Shown: piece after piece, positions 1 through 7,640 of the stretch
How the letters are laid out: each line of letters opens with the position of its first letter
Numbering within the stretch: position 1 is the first letter of the stretch
Assembly (NCBI RefSeq): GCF_002209355.2
Contig: NZ_CP106855.1
Location: 3,472,001 to 3,536,000 of the forward strand
Direction of reading: 5' to 3'
Source of the DNA: Bdellovibrio sp. SKB1291214
GTDB lineage: Bacteria > Bdellovibrionota > Bdellovibrionia > Bdellovibrionales > Bdellovibrionaceae
Length of the DNA: 64,000 bases
Program-made: the position numbers and the translations under genes
Notes under the pieces: generated by a model
The model's database searches: none
Seen by the model: only the letters and a program-made list of their open reading frames with translations
What the model was told of the DNA's origin: nothing

Positions 1-975
1 ACTTGCAAGGCTGATAAGGTCAAGTTGGGCTTTTTTCTCGTTTTTCGTTACAATGTCGAGAGGTACTTCGATCAACTTTTCACCGTCAGTGCCGATCATG
101 ATGTCGCAATGACCTTTTAGCAATGAATCCACGGCGGCAGCACCCATGCGGCTTGCAAGGATACGGTCTGCTGCAGTTGGGGATCCACCACGCTGTTGGT
201 GACCCAAGATGCAAACTTTTGCATCCCAGCCAGTTTTCTTACGAATGGCATCGGCCAAATCGTAAGCGCGTCCCGGTTTTTGTCCCTCTGCCGTTACAAG
301 GATAGAGCTTGTTTTACCACGAGCGATGCCGTCTTTGATGCGATCAACAGCTTTATCCACTGTTGTTGAAGATTCAGGGGCGAAGATTTCTTCAGCACCG
401 CCAGCAAGGCCCACGTAAGAAGCGATGAAGCCAGAATTGCGACCCATCACTTCAACGATGAACAGACGATCATGAGAAGCCGCTGTATCACGGATTCTGT
501 CAATCGCTTCCAAAGCCGTGTTCACAGCCGTATCAAAGCCGATGGTTTTATCAGAACCAAAGATGTCGTTATCGATTGTGCCCGGCACTCCCACGATCGG
601 AATTTGATGTTCTTCCCAAAGAGCATGAGCCCCGCGGAAGGAACCATCACCACCGATACATACAAGGGCGTCGATGCTGTGAGCTTTCAAGTTAGCAGCG
701 GCTTTTGCGCGGCCTTCGGGCTTTGTGAATTCAGTCGAGCGACCTGTTTTAATAACAGTACCGCCACGCTGAATGATGTTGGCAACATAACGTTGGTCGA
801 TAGATTCAATGTGATTTTCGATCATGCCGACATAGCCTTGCATAACACCGAACACATCGAGTTTGTTTGCGATCGCCGCACGAACTACTGCGCGAAGAGC
901 TGCATTCATTCCCGGAGCATCGCCACCGCTTGTATAAACACCTAATCTTTGGATTTTTTTACTGAAAGTCGCCAT
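1..975 (-). CDS. pfkA: ATP-dependent 6-phosphofructokinase (3' end cut by window edge)
   Basis: Cytosolic glycolytic enzyme phosphorylating fructose 6-phosphate to the 1,6-bisphosphate. Read from the ATG at 975 the protein starts MATFSKKIQR and shows SGGDAPGMN (about residues 16-24), the nucleotide motif GGDGS (108-112), the catalytic loop PGTIDND (131-137, base Asp135) and MGRNSGF for sugar-phosphate binding. Gly after GGD and Gly in PGT are the residues that mark ATP users as opposed to pyrophosphate users. All 325 codons in the window are open and the stop lies beyond the left edge; family members are about 320-345 residues, so little is missing. There is no visible Shine-Dalgarno, and a long inverted repeat begins about 9 bases upstream of the start, which is unusual for a highly expressed enzyme. 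Confidence 0.95.
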   Translation of the reverse strand, partial: MATFSKKIQRLGVYTSGGDAPGMNAALRAVVRAAIANKLDVFGVMQGYVGMIENHIESIDQRYVANIIQRGGTVIKTGRSTEFTKPEGRAKAAANLKAHSIDALVCIGGDGSFRGAHALWEEHQIPIVGVPGTIDNDIFGSDKTIGFDTAVNTALEAIDRIRDTAASHDRLFIVEVMGRNSGFIASYVGLAGGAEEIFAPESSTTVDKAVDRIKDGIARGKTSSILVTAEGQKPGRAYDLADAIRKKTGWDAKVCILGHQQRGGSPTAADRILASRMGAAAVDSLLKGHCDIMIGTDGEKLIEVPLDIVTKNEKKAQLDLISLAS

Positions 976-983
976 TGCGAAAG

Positions 984-1163
984 ATTAGCTCTGTGCGCCG
1001 GAAATTTCAAAGGGAATCCCCGTGCTCTACGCATTCCGCGACACGCCATCCGGGCTCAGCCGTGGCTCGCCTTCGGCGAGTGCGCGCCATCCGGGCGCCC
1101 ACGGAGGTCGCTGCATGCGCAGAGCACGGGGATTCACTTTGAAATTTCCTGTTCAGTGCTAAT
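984..1163. repeat. Large imperfect inverted repeat directly upstream of pfkA
   Basis: The inner arms 1001-1033 and 1116-1148 are 33 bases each and match in reverse complement at 31 positions (left arm begins GAAATTTCAAAG, right arm ends CTTTGAAATTTC). Weaker outer arms (ATTAGC at 984, GCTAAT ending 1163) extend it. The interior holds a small hairpin CTCGCC-TTC-GGCGAG (1066-1080) and two copies of CGCCATCCGGGC. Richer in G+C than its surroundings. It resembles a REP/MITE-type non-coding element or a very large leader hairpin; it encodes nothing I recognise. Confidence 0.75.
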
Positions 1164-1344
1164 TAACGGTGGGGATCTTTAGAAAATGTATCGCATGAAG
1201 CGGAGTGTTGTATCCTGCGCTGGTGGTAGATCCAGTGGTGTCGCGGGTTGCGTACGTTTTGGTGGGGATTGTGTAACTGGATGTTTATGGGTTTCTTGGG
1301 GCGTAGGATGAAATGGTGGAGAGTGAGTAAGTGTTTTGGGAAAT
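1164..1344. other. Gene-free stretch with strong strand asymmetry
   Basis: No gene is supported between the inverted repeat and the HU terminator. The plus strand is conspicuously G- and T-rich and C-poor, so any RNA made in the HU-to-pfkA direction would be C-rich and G-poor, the composition typical of Rho loading sites. It may hold the pfkA promoter or be a Rho-sensitive leader; no clear promoter hexamers stand out. Confidence 0.4.
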
Positions 1345-1376
1345 AAAAAAGGCGCTCCCGGGGGAACGCCTTTTAA
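1345..1376 (-). terminator. Rho-independent terminator of the HU gene
   Basis: GGCG (1351-1354) and TCCC pair with GGG and CGCC (1367-1370). On the minus strand the stem is followed by a T-run (complement of the A-run 1345-1350), 24 bases past the HU stop. The A/T tracts on both sides would let it act in both directions. Confidence 0.85.
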
Positions 1377-1399
1377 TGATTTTAATTAGTGTTAACTAA

Positions 1400-1672
1400 T
1401 TACTTAACCATTGATTTGAATTCAGCGCCAGCGCGGAATTTTGGAGCCCATGCAGCTGGGATTTTGATTGCTTTACCAGTTTGTGGGTTGCGACCAGTGC
1501 GAGCTTTACGTTTAGCTTTAGTGAAAGTACCGAAGCCTACTAGTTTAACATCGTCACCTTTTTTAACTGCTTTTTTGATGTTCTCTACTGCGCAGTCAAG
1601 GATAGTTTCTGCTTGAGCTTTAGAAACTTTAGTTTCGCCAGCGATTTTTTCGATCAATTGAGCCTTGTTCAT
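1400..1672 (-). CDS. hup: HU-type nucleoid protein
   Basis: Small basic DNA-bending protein of the HU/IHF family, 90 residues, expected to act as a dimer on the nucleoid. Seen: N-terminal helices starting MNKAQLIEKIAGETKVSKAQ, the VGFGTF turn and the basic DNA-gripping arm with RKARTGRNPQTG followed by IP, where the tip Pro intercalates in DNA. The ATG at 1672 is preceded by AAAGAGGAG at ideal distance; an in-frame GTG 21 bases upstream would add a non-family leader and is rejected. Monocistronic, with its own promoter and terminator. Confidence 0.95.
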   Translation of the reverse strand: MNKAQLIEKIAGETKVSKAQAETILDCAVENIKKAVKKGDDVKLVGFGTFTKAKRKARTGRNPQTGKAIKIPAAWAPKFRAGAEFKSMVK

Positions 1673-1688
1673 GTGAACTCCTCTTTGT

Positions 1689-1704
1689 GACACATTTGTG
1701 TGTC
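1689..1704. promoter_or_regulatory. Dyad in the HU leader
   Basis: GACACA-TTTG-TGTGTC, a perfect 6-bp dyad with 4-base loop, lies just upstream of the HU Shine-Dalgarno. It could be a protein site or a small leader hairpin affecting HU translation. Function is inferred from position only. Confidence 0.35.
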
Positions 1705-1756
1705 CCCGTTGTTAATACATCCTGATGATAAATTCTCGTCTTCCAATGACTTTCAA

Positions 1757-1785
1757 ATAACAAATTAAAAATGCTTGTTCGTCAA
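1757..1785 (-). promoter_or_regulatory. Candidate sigma-70 promoter of the HU gene
   Basis: On the minus strand TTGACG (1785-1780) and TGTTAT (1762-1757) are separated by 17 bases. The -35 matches consensus at five of six and the -10 at four of six positions. It is about 85 bases upstream of the HU start in an A/T-rich region. Confidence 0.5.
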
Positions 1786-1843
1786 TAGCATTTTGCGAAA
1801 AAGGCTCGCACAGCCAATTTCGCGTGCATGTAATTAACGTTGA

Positions 1844-2089
1844 TTAATGTTTGTGACTGCTTCCATCTTCATCATCGTCGTAAGCATCATCGATGGAAGT
1901 TAAAGAATCACTTGAAGATTGATTGCTCACGGGAATGCGATATCCCTCGGAAGCCCATTCACCAAGATCAATCAGACGGCAACGTTCCGAACAGAATGGT
2001 CGCGCAGGATTTTCCGGTGAGTACAAAGCGGGCTTGCCACATTGTGGACACTTAACCATTTTTGGTTGGGGTTTTTCAGATTCGCTCAT
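1844..2089 (-). CDS. yacG: YacG-like zinc-binding protein (DNA gyrase inhibitor family)
   Basis: 81-residue protein. The core [20 protein letters not shown] followed by [12 protein letters not shown] is the YacG signature: four Cys in CxxC...CxxxC arrangement bind zinc, and the RLIDLGxW segment follows. In E. coli YacG binds GyrB and inhibits DNA binding by gyrase; the role here is inferred from family membership. The start [10 protein letters not shown] at 2089 places the zinc motif at the usual distance; a longer frame begins at 2164 but its extra N-terminus has no family resemblance. The C-terminal tail is unusually acidic ([10 protein letters not shown]) and ends HKH. Confidence 0.85.
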   Translation of the reverse strand: MSESEKPQPKMVKCPQCGKPALYSPENPARPFCSERCRLIDLGEWASEGYRIPVSNQSSSDSLTSIDDAYDDDEDGSSHKH

Positions 2090-2158
2090 GAAGTAAATAT
2101 TTGCGCAGAGTTGAAACGAGATCAACCGATTGTGCGGCTTTGCCATGCGAAAAGAAAA

Positions 2159-2188
2159 AACCACTTGAGGGGGGAACTCAAGTGGTTT
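2159..2188 (-). terminator. Rho-independent terminator of the 2212-2943 lipoprotein gene
   Basis: CCACTTGAG (2161-2169) pairs perfectly with CTCAAGTGG (2177-2185). On the minus strand the stem is preceded by AAA and followed by a T-rich run, 24 bases past the lipoprotein stop. Confidence 0.85.
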
Positions 2189-2211
2189 GAAAAGTTAGAT
2201 TGATTTTTGAA

Positions 2212-2943
2212 CTAGTAACGAGTCAGTACACCTGTCGCGAACACTGTACCCTTACCGTTGCTGTCAGGATAAGCAAGTTGGTAAGTGATATTAGCGTCGT
2301 TGATCGAACCAGTTGGGACCTGGATTTGGATCAAGTGCAAACCGCCTGCATTCGTTGCAGCACCATTCGAACGAATTTCAAAACCTTTGCTGGAGTTGAT
2401 CAAGTTGTAAGTTACGTTTTGAATCAACGCGAGTGGGTTGTACGCCATGCCGCCGCCATCGATACCGTAGCTGAAGCTAAAATATTGTTGTGAAGGAATC
2501 GCAGTAAAGTAGATGGATGGAGCCATTGTGTTGCTCATATCAAGTTGGAACATCAATGAACCATTTGTCCAAGCATCACAACTTGCATACCCATAGTTAC
2601 CGCCCCAGATGTTGCGGTCACATACTGCCATCGCTTCTTTCAAGAACTTCTTGTAGACAGAAGAGTTTGTGATCTGAAGTGATTTGCGTGCGTTTGGTTG
2701 AACCGCCACTGGCATTTTTGTGTAATAGTCCACTTGGAACCAGTACGTGTAGTCGTAAAAGCGCATAGTCGTTACGCCGGGGCTTACGATTGTGCCGTTG
2801 TTGTTAACACAGTATTGACCATTCCATGTGGAGTTCACACAGTTTGGAACAACGGTGCCACCACCGCCGCTATCATTGTTGCTACAGCCAACGAAAGTCG
2901 CTAGCGATGCAGCCGTGACTACTAGTAGGATGAGCTTTTTCAT
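2212..2943 (-). CDS. Predicted lipoprotein of unknown function
   Basis: 243 residues. A type II signal peptide is clear: MKKLILLVVTAASLATFVGC, with lipobox FVGC and Cys20 as the lipidated residue, followed by a Ser/Asn/Gly linker. Asp is not at +2 (SerAsnAsn follows), so outer-membrane sorting would be expected by the Gram-negative rule. The body contains four more Cys and many Tyr/Asn residues; I recognise no domain. The ATG at 2943 has GAGAGAGG just upstream; a frame opening 42 bases earlier lacks that support. It has its own terminator, and a GTCTCA dyad lies about 160 bases upstream. Confidence 0.75.
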   Translation of the reverse strand: MKKLILLVVTAASLATFVGCSNNDSGGGGTVVPNCVNSTWNGQYCVNNNGTIVSPGVTTMRFYDYTYWFQVDYYTKMPVAVQPNARKSLQITNSSVYKKFLKEAMAVCDRNIWGGNYGYASCDAWTNGSLMFQLDMSNTMAPSIYFTAIPSQQYFSFSYGIDGGGMAYNPLALIQNVTYNLINSSKGFEIRSNGAATNAGGLHLIQIQVPTGSINDANITYQLAYPDSNGKGTVFATGVLTRY

Positions 2944-3101
2944 AAGTACCTCTCTCTTAAATATTCTTCTTCGATACTTATGCAATACACGGGACGTGCC
3001 ACGGGCAACTCTGCGTACGGATTCGTTATTTGCGATTTGAAGGGTGATGAAGTGTTGAACTCTTTAGACACTTCGCCAATTTGTGTCACCTTTTGTCGAA
3101 A

Positions 3102-3116
3102 GTCTCAACATGAGAC
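3102..3116. promoter_or_regulatory. GTCTCA-N3-TGAGAC dyad, copy 1
   Basis: Perfect inverted repeat GTCTCA-ACA-TGAGAC between the 3' end of lgt and the lipoprotein gene that starts at 2943. The same 6-3-6 layout recurs at 37320-37334 and 49108-49122, again upstream of envelope protein genes. Candidate operator. Confidence 0.45.
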
Positions 3117-3119
3117 ACT

Positions 3120-3881
3120 TTAACCATTGGAATCTAGAGGCTTTTTCCAAAGCAGCAAAAGTCCCAAGATAATAAGACCCCAGCTGATCCATGAAGAGAT
3201 GGAAAAGCCCACGGTAGGACCTCTAAAGTCGTCGCGGAAAGACTCCATAATCAGGCGGCCCACACCGTGAAAGATCATCCACGTATAAAAGATGCGCCCT
3301 GGCGCCATAATAAGTTTGATTTCGGAACGTGCTTTTTCCAGTCCTATTAGTGTTAGGACAACACCTAGTTCCCAAAGAACAGCATAAAGTTGAGCGGGGT
3401 GTTTGCCTGATACAGCCCAAGGTAAATCGCAGGCTCTGCCATAGCAGCAACCAGCTAAGAAGCACGCGATGCGACCCAATCCATATCCAAGAGCCAGCAC
3501 TGGAGCCAGGAGATCCAGATATTTTTCCATCTGATCATGGGCTTTGAAATACAGATATCCAATACCTACCGCGCCCGACAATAAGGCTCCGCCATAAAAA
3601 ACAAAACCGCCGTCCCAGAAATATAAAATACGCAGATAGTTTTCTTGGTAGTAATTGAGGTTTTCATAAAAGACGTGAAACAAGCGTCCACCAATGAAAC
3701 CAAACACCATGATCAAAAGACTTAGGTCGAGTGTGAGTGTGGCGTTCAAGTTTTTTTGACGACTTCTTCTAACAATCCATAGAAGGCAAAGTGCAACCAC
3801 GACACATATTACAAGGTAATATGTGGGAACATGGATTTCAGAAGAGATTTGGATCGTAGGAAGCAAGCTAACTCCTAACAC
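3120..3881 (-). CDS. lgt: Prolipoprotein diacylglyceryl transferase
   Basis: Inner-membrane enzyme that transfers diacylglycerol from phosphatidylglycerol to the lipobox Cys of prolipoproteins, the first step of lipoprotein maturation. 253 residues with about seven membrane segments. Family marks: GFIGGRLFHV near residue 60, GRIACFLAGCCYGR (the Lgt signature) in the middle, HPAQLYAVLWE, and a C-terminal ESFRDDFRGP motif with the conserved Glu and Arg. It has many likely substrates in this window, and lspA, the next enzyme of the pathway, is at 10745. Divergent from the CNBD fusion gene, with 87 bases between the two starts. Confidence 0.93.
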   Translation of the reverse strand: MLGVSLLPTIQISSEIHVPTYYLVICVVVALCLLWIVRRSRQKNLNATLTLDLSLLIMVFGFIGGRLFHVFYENLNYYQENYLRILYFWDGGFVFYGGALLSGAVGIGYLYFKAHDQMEKYLDLLAPVLALGYGLGRIACFLAGCCYGRACDLPWAVSGKHPAQLYAVLWELGVVLTLIGLEKARSEIKLIMAPGRIFYTWMIFHGVGRLIMESFRDDFRGPTVGFSISSWISWGLIILGLLLLWKKPLDSNG

Positions 3882-3951
3882 CGACGATGGACTTAATTTT
3901 TGAAAAATTCCGAAGAATTATCAAGCTAAACTACCATATACAGATGTCTGA

Positions 3952-3965
3952 CTACATAATTGTAG
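3952..3965 (+). promoter_or_regulatory. CTACA-TAAT-TGTAG dyad containing a -10-like CATAAT
   Basis: Perfect 5-bp dyad with loop TAAT ending 3 bases before the ATG at 3969. It occupies the place where a Shine-Dalgarno should be, and CATAAT (3955-3960) sits 8 bases before the ATG, compatible with a leaderless transcript. Confidence 0.35.
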
Positions 3966-3968
3966 CAT

Positions 3969-5399
3969 ATGAAAATGCACCCAGCAGATATAGTTCAGGA
4001 AATTAAGGGCTATTCCTTTTTTAAATCATTCAGCACCGACTTGTTATTGCAAGTAGCAGCCATGATGCACAATGAAGTGTTCCCTGCTGGGACGGTGGTT
4101 CTGAAAGAAGGCCAAACCAATCGCAATCTTTACTTTTTAAGATCAGGAAAATTGGAAATATCTTTGGCAGGTGAAGTGCTGGCCTCTTTCGATACACCTG
4201 GAGAGGTGTGGGGAGAGATGAGTGTGATCACTACAAATCCTGCATCCACATCTGTAAAAGCTGTGACTGAAACTAGCTGCTACGTGATTAAAGACGAAGA
4301 TTTTGCTCACGTTCATCCTAAAGATAAAGATCGCTTCCAAGCTTTGCTTTATCAAATCTATTGCATGATTTTGACAGAGCGTTTGATTAAGACCAATGAA
4401 AAGGCTCGTCTGTTTGAAATTTTGAACCGCGAATTGCACGAAGCTCAAAATGCTTTGCAACGTGGAGCTGGTGGTCGTGTTTTGTTGATCGAACCTGATA
4501 AGAAACAGCAAGTTCCCCTAAAAATGGCATTGGGTTCCACGGGTGTTCAATTGGATATCGCGGCGGATGCAGCTCAAGCCCAAGAGCTTTTAAAAGAAAA
4601 TAAATACGACGTCGTCGTCGGTGGGGACATCAGCGTTGATGTTCTTCGCCAAGTCGAAGAAAAGAAACTAAGCCCTAACGTGATCTTGCTGACAAGCTAT
4701 GACGTGCAAGGGAATTTGGGTGTTCTTTTAAACAATCGCTTCGTAAAGAATATTATATCCCGCGATGCTGAAGACAAAAATGCGACAATTCGCTTTGTAT
4801 TAACAGCTTTGGGTAAACTTTTGAATAAAGATCTTTTTGGCATCGACAAATACCTTACGTGGGGTGTGGATGTACAAAAGAAAGTGGTAACCCATTCAGG
4901 TCAACGCGAGCAGCTTCGCGATGATATGTGTGGTTACCTGAAAAAAGCAGGTGTTCGTAGCTCTGTCATTGATCGTGTAAATACGGTCGCTGAAGAGATG
5001 TTGATGAACGCGATCTATGATGCTCCAGTGGATTCCCAGGGTAAGGCCTTATTCAATCACGTCAGCCGTAAGCAAGAAGTTCAATTAGAGACGCATCAGC
5101 AATCTGTTTTTAGATATGCGACGGATGGTGTGTTGGCTGCTGTTGCAGTGGTGGACCCATTTGGCGCTTTGCAAAGAGATGTAATTATAGATTATTTGCA
5201 AACTTGCTATAACGGAACAGCGGGCAGCTTAAATACCTCTAAAGGGGGAGCCGGTCGCGGATTGCATCAGATTATTGAAAATTCAGATTTGACGATTTTC
5301 AATGTGAAGCCGGGTGTGCGCACAGAAGTTATTTGTCTGTTCAATTTGGACGGCCAAAAGCGCATGGCTCAACCGTCTTTCCACTATTTCTTTGCGTAA
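3969..5399 (+). CDS. Cyclic nucleotide-binding domain / receiver-like / RsbW-type ATPase fusion
   Basis: 476-residue cytoplasmic regulator with three parts. Residues about 10-145: CNBD/CAP effector fold (EGQTNRNLYFLRSGKLEIS, then GEVWGEMSVI in the phosphate-binding-cassette position). About 170-280: a receiver-like fold (VLLIEPDKKQQ opening, YDVVVGGD where YDLVLLD is expected), in which the phospho-acceptor position is Gly with Asp shifted by one, so phosphorylation is doubtful. About 320-460: a GHKL/HATPase_c_2 domain with N-box EEMLMNAIYD, DPFGAL and GGAGRGLHQ, as in RsbW/SpoIIAB kinases. The likely theme is cyclic nucleotide or other effector input to a Ser-kinase or anti-sigma output; this is inferred. 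Its 3' end overlaps the convergent permease gene by 16 bases. Confidence 0.8.
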   Translation: MKMHPADIVQEIKGYSFFKSFSTDLLLQVAAMMHNEVFPAGTVVLKEGQTNRNLYFLRSGKLEISLAGEVLASFDTPGEVWGEMSVITTNPASTSVKAVTETSCYVIKDEDFAHVHPKDKDRFQALLYQIYCMILTERLIKTNEKARLFEILNRELHEAQNALQRGAGGRVLLIEPDKKQQVPLKMALGSTGVQLDIAADAAQAQELLKENKYDVVVGGDISVDVLRQVEEKKLSPNVILLTSYDVQGNLGVLLNNRFVKNIISRDAEDKNATIRFVLTALGKLLNKDLFGIDKYLTWGVDVQKKVVTHSGQREQLRDDMCGYLKKAGVRSSVIDRVNTVAEEMLMNAIYDAPVDSQGKALFNHVSRKQEVQLETHQQSVFRYATDGVLAAVAVVDPFGALQRDVIIDYLQTCYNGTAGSLNTSKGGAGRGLHQIIENSDLTIFNVKPGVRTEVICLFNLDGQKRMAQPSFHYFFA

Positions 5400-6196
5400 G
5401 AGATCATTCCCACCAGAATCTGTCCCAGCATCACACAAGGAACTGTGGGCAGATTCGTTGATAATAAAGAAATCATAAATCCCAGCAGACAACCTAAAAC
5501 TGAAATAATCAGCACTCGCTGTGTGTAACTGTTTAAATTGCGGCTGCGCTGAGAGGCAAAGCTGGTTGCGATGAACAAAGAACCCATCGTGAACAGATAG
5601 CCCATACTTTGAATTGCTAATGTCGTAATTATTAACGTACCAATATCAAAGATTCGATTTTTCCAGTCTCGGTGAATCCAGCTTTGGTTGACCAATTGAA
5701 AGCTGATCTGAGTCAGTGCCCGCCAGCTTGAAAGCATAAATACGATAAAGGCGATCGCTGCAATCATAGAAATGATCGCGGCATTGTCACTCATTACCGC
5801 GAGATCACCGAAATAAGCAGCAGCCATATGGCTTTCCAAAGACGGCGTCAGGGAAGTCATCAAATAAGTCAGAGACAAGAATAAAACGAACAATGTTAGA
5901 TAAATATGATTGCGATCTGATTTTCTTTGAATCATTAAATCGGATAATGCCAGAGTGATTGCGCCCACACCCAGGCCGCCTGCAAGACTTAACCAGTGAA
6001 AATCTGTTCCCATTAAAATGTTCAGAACCAATCCCAGAACAATACCCAATGAGGAGCCCTGGCCTAAAACAAAGATCTGCGAGCTTTTTTCACGAGCCGT
6101 CCATTGCGCTCCAATCAAACAAAGCGCTCCGGCCATAATGGTGCTGGCCGGAAGAGACCACTTATAAATCGCAAGCAGTGATACAAACTCCTTCAT
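5384..6196 (-). CDS. ABC-3 family metal transporter permease (ZnuB-like)
   Basis: 270-residue inner-membrane protein with about eight hydrophobic segments. The layout and the GQGSSLGIVLGLV segment near residue 45 (the GxxxHxxxxG-type region of ZnuB/MntB permeases, here without His) point to the ABC-3 family, which imports zinc or manganese. Last gene of a four-gene operon after the barrel, the binding protein and the ATPase; its ATG overlaps the ATPase stop by four bases, so the two are probably translationally coupled. More divergent than the rest of the operon, and assigned largely from context. Confidence 0.75.
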   Translation of the reverse strand: MKEFVSLLAIYKWSLPASTIMAGALCLIGAQWTAREKSSQIFVLGQGSSLGIVLGLVLNILMGTDFHWLSLAGGLGVGAITLALSDLMIQRKSDRNHIYLTLFVLFLSLTYLMTSLTPSLESHMAAAYFGDLAVMSDNAAIISMIAAIAFIVFMLSSWRALTQISFQLVNQSWIHRDWKNRIFDIGTLIITTLAIQSMGYLFTMGSLFIATSFASQRSRNLNSYTQRVLIISVLGCLLGFMISLLSTNLPTVPCVMLGQILVGMISYAKK

Positions 6197-6759
6197 TGAA
6201 TCTCCAAGAAACGCATGCGCGGATCATTGTTAGTCAACGTACGATGGGATACCAATATCAGAGCACTGTCTGGATTTTGATTAAGGAATTGTATCAACCC
6301 TTGTTCAAGTAGATGGCCTGCGTCTTTGTCTACGTGATTGAAGGGCTCATCCAAGATCAAGACTTTCGGTTTTTTAGCAAGAGCAGCTGAAAACAAAATC
6401 TTTTGGCGTTCGCCACCGCTGGCCGTATTCCACTTTTTATTCAAATCAAGACCTGCAAGCAGGGGTGAATGAGTTTGGGCACCTAACATATCTCCCAAAG
6501 TCAGAGGCAAATGAAAGTTTAAATTACCTAGCTGGGGCAGGTACTCGATCTCTTGATTTTTAACGGCGAATTCAAATTTGCCAGAGTAATATCCGTGAAG
6601 CTTTAAGAGCGTTTTTAGGATCGTACTTTTTCCGGCACCGTTTTCACCGCGCAGAAAAAGAATTTCCCCTGAGTGAAGGTCAAAGTTCACTGCAGGGGAC
6701 AATTTTGTGCCCGATTTGCTCAGGGCTTGAAGATTTGAAACGCTCAAAAGCTTTTTCAT
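6193..6759 (-). CDS. ABC transporter ATPase of the metal-uptake operon (ZnuC-like)
   Basis: 188 residues, cytoplasmic motor subunit. Walker A GENGAGKST near residue 40, Q-loop QLGN, ABC signature ASGGERQ, Walker B VLILDEP and the switch His in VSHRT are all present, so it should be catalytically competent. It is short for the family (ZnuC and MntA proteins run about 230-250 residues): the C-terminus ends soon after the H-loop. Overlaps the binding-protein gene upstream and the permease downstream by four bases each. Confidence 0.88.
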   Translation of the reverse strand: MKKLLSVSNLQALSKSGTKLSPAVNFDLHSGEILFLRGENGAGKSTILKTLLKLHGYYSGKFEFAVKNQEIEYLPQLGNLNFHLPLTLGDMLGAQTHSPLLAGLDLNKKWNTASGGERQKILFSAALAKKPKVLILDEPFNHVDKDAGHLLEQGLIQFLNQNPDSALILVSHRTLTNNDPRMRFLEIQ

Positions 6760-7631
6760 GGAATAGATTTTACCAACAGGTTTTGCAAAGCTTCAATCGA
6801 CTTTGCGTCACCTGATGATTGAACATAGGAAGGCACAGTGACAACAGGAATTCCTGATAGCTCCGTGAATCTTTCCAATGTTTGGTGCGGAGCAGATGCT
6901 GTAGCAAACAAAACTTGAACTTTATTAGCTTGAGCCGTTTTTGCCACTTGAGCAATACGAGTCGCCGAAGGTGGCATTCCCGGTTTTTCCTCTAAAGATC
7001 CGGCAGATTCAAGACCGTATGAATTAAAGAAGTAAGTGAATTCTTTGTGATACTCCATCACTTTGACTTTTTTAACTTTGGCTTTCATTTGTGCATGCAG
7101 ATTTTCCATCTGTTTTTTGAATGCATCATAATTTTTCTGGTAAACCCCTGCATTGGCTTCGTCCGCCGCAGTCAGCACACGCACAACCTCAGCTCCGCTC
7201 TCCGCCACTTTCAAAGGGTCCAACGTGAAATGAGGATTGCCATGAGGATGCACATCCCCCAAGGAGCGATTGATGACGCCCGTTGGAATCTCTAAAGGTT
7301 TGATGGCTTTACCTAATTCGCAGAAGCCCGGGCCCCCGGATTGAACTTTAGCATTGGCTGCTTTTTCCATAACTTTTGGCAACCAACCGATTTCCAAATC
7401 CAATCCGACCGCGCAAACGACGTCTGCGCGATTTACTTTCAAAATATAATCGGGGCGAGCATCAGCAAAATGCGGATCAGTTCCACCACTTAGCAAAGTG
7501 GACACTTCCACTTTATCTTGTCCAATGGCTTTCACTATTTCAGCGATATCTGGCAAAGTCGTGACAACTTTTACTTTAGCAAACGCATTGATGGAAAAAA
7601 GAACTAGAAACAAAGATAAAATATTTTTCAT
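6756..7631 (-). CDS. Periplasmic metal-binding protein (cluster A-I, ZnuA-like)
   Basis: High-affinity zinc or manganese receptor of the ABC importer. A signal peptide MKNILSLFLVLFSINAFA leads to KVKVVTTLPDIAEIVKAIG, the standard start of mature A-I proteins. Metal-ligand candidates are His in GGTDPHF, in GNPHFTLDP and in MEYHKEF; a short His-containing loop VHPHGNPH precedes the second. There is no long His-rich acidic loop as in E. coli ZnuA, so zinc versus manganese cannot be settled from sequence. Two adjacent ATGs exist (7634 and 7631); the second sits six bases from AGAGG and is preferred. Confidence 0.88.
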   Translation of the reverse strand: MKNILSLFLVLFSINAFAKVKVVTTLPDIAEIVKAIGQDKVEVSTLLSGGTDPHFADARPDYILKVNRADVVCAVGLDLEIGWLPKVMEKAANAKVQSGGPGFCELGKAIKPLEIPTGVINRSLGDVHPHGNPHFTLDPLKVAESGAEVVRVLTAADEANAGVYQKNYDAFKKQMENLHAQMKAKVKKVKVMEYHKEFTYFFNSYGLESAGSLEEKPGMPPSATRIAQVAKTAQANKVQVLFATASAPHQTLERFTELSGIPVVTVPSYVQSSGDAKSIEALQNLLVKSIP

Positions 7632-7640
7632 CATACACCT

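Noticed and set aside
472-945. 157-codon open frame opposite pfkA
   Set aside because: It is antisense to a well-conserved enzyme, has no family resemblance and no ribosome site.
1001-1148. Inverted repeat considered as an insertion sequence
   Set aside because: No transposase reading frame between the arms and no identifiable target duplication; kept as a non-coding repeat.
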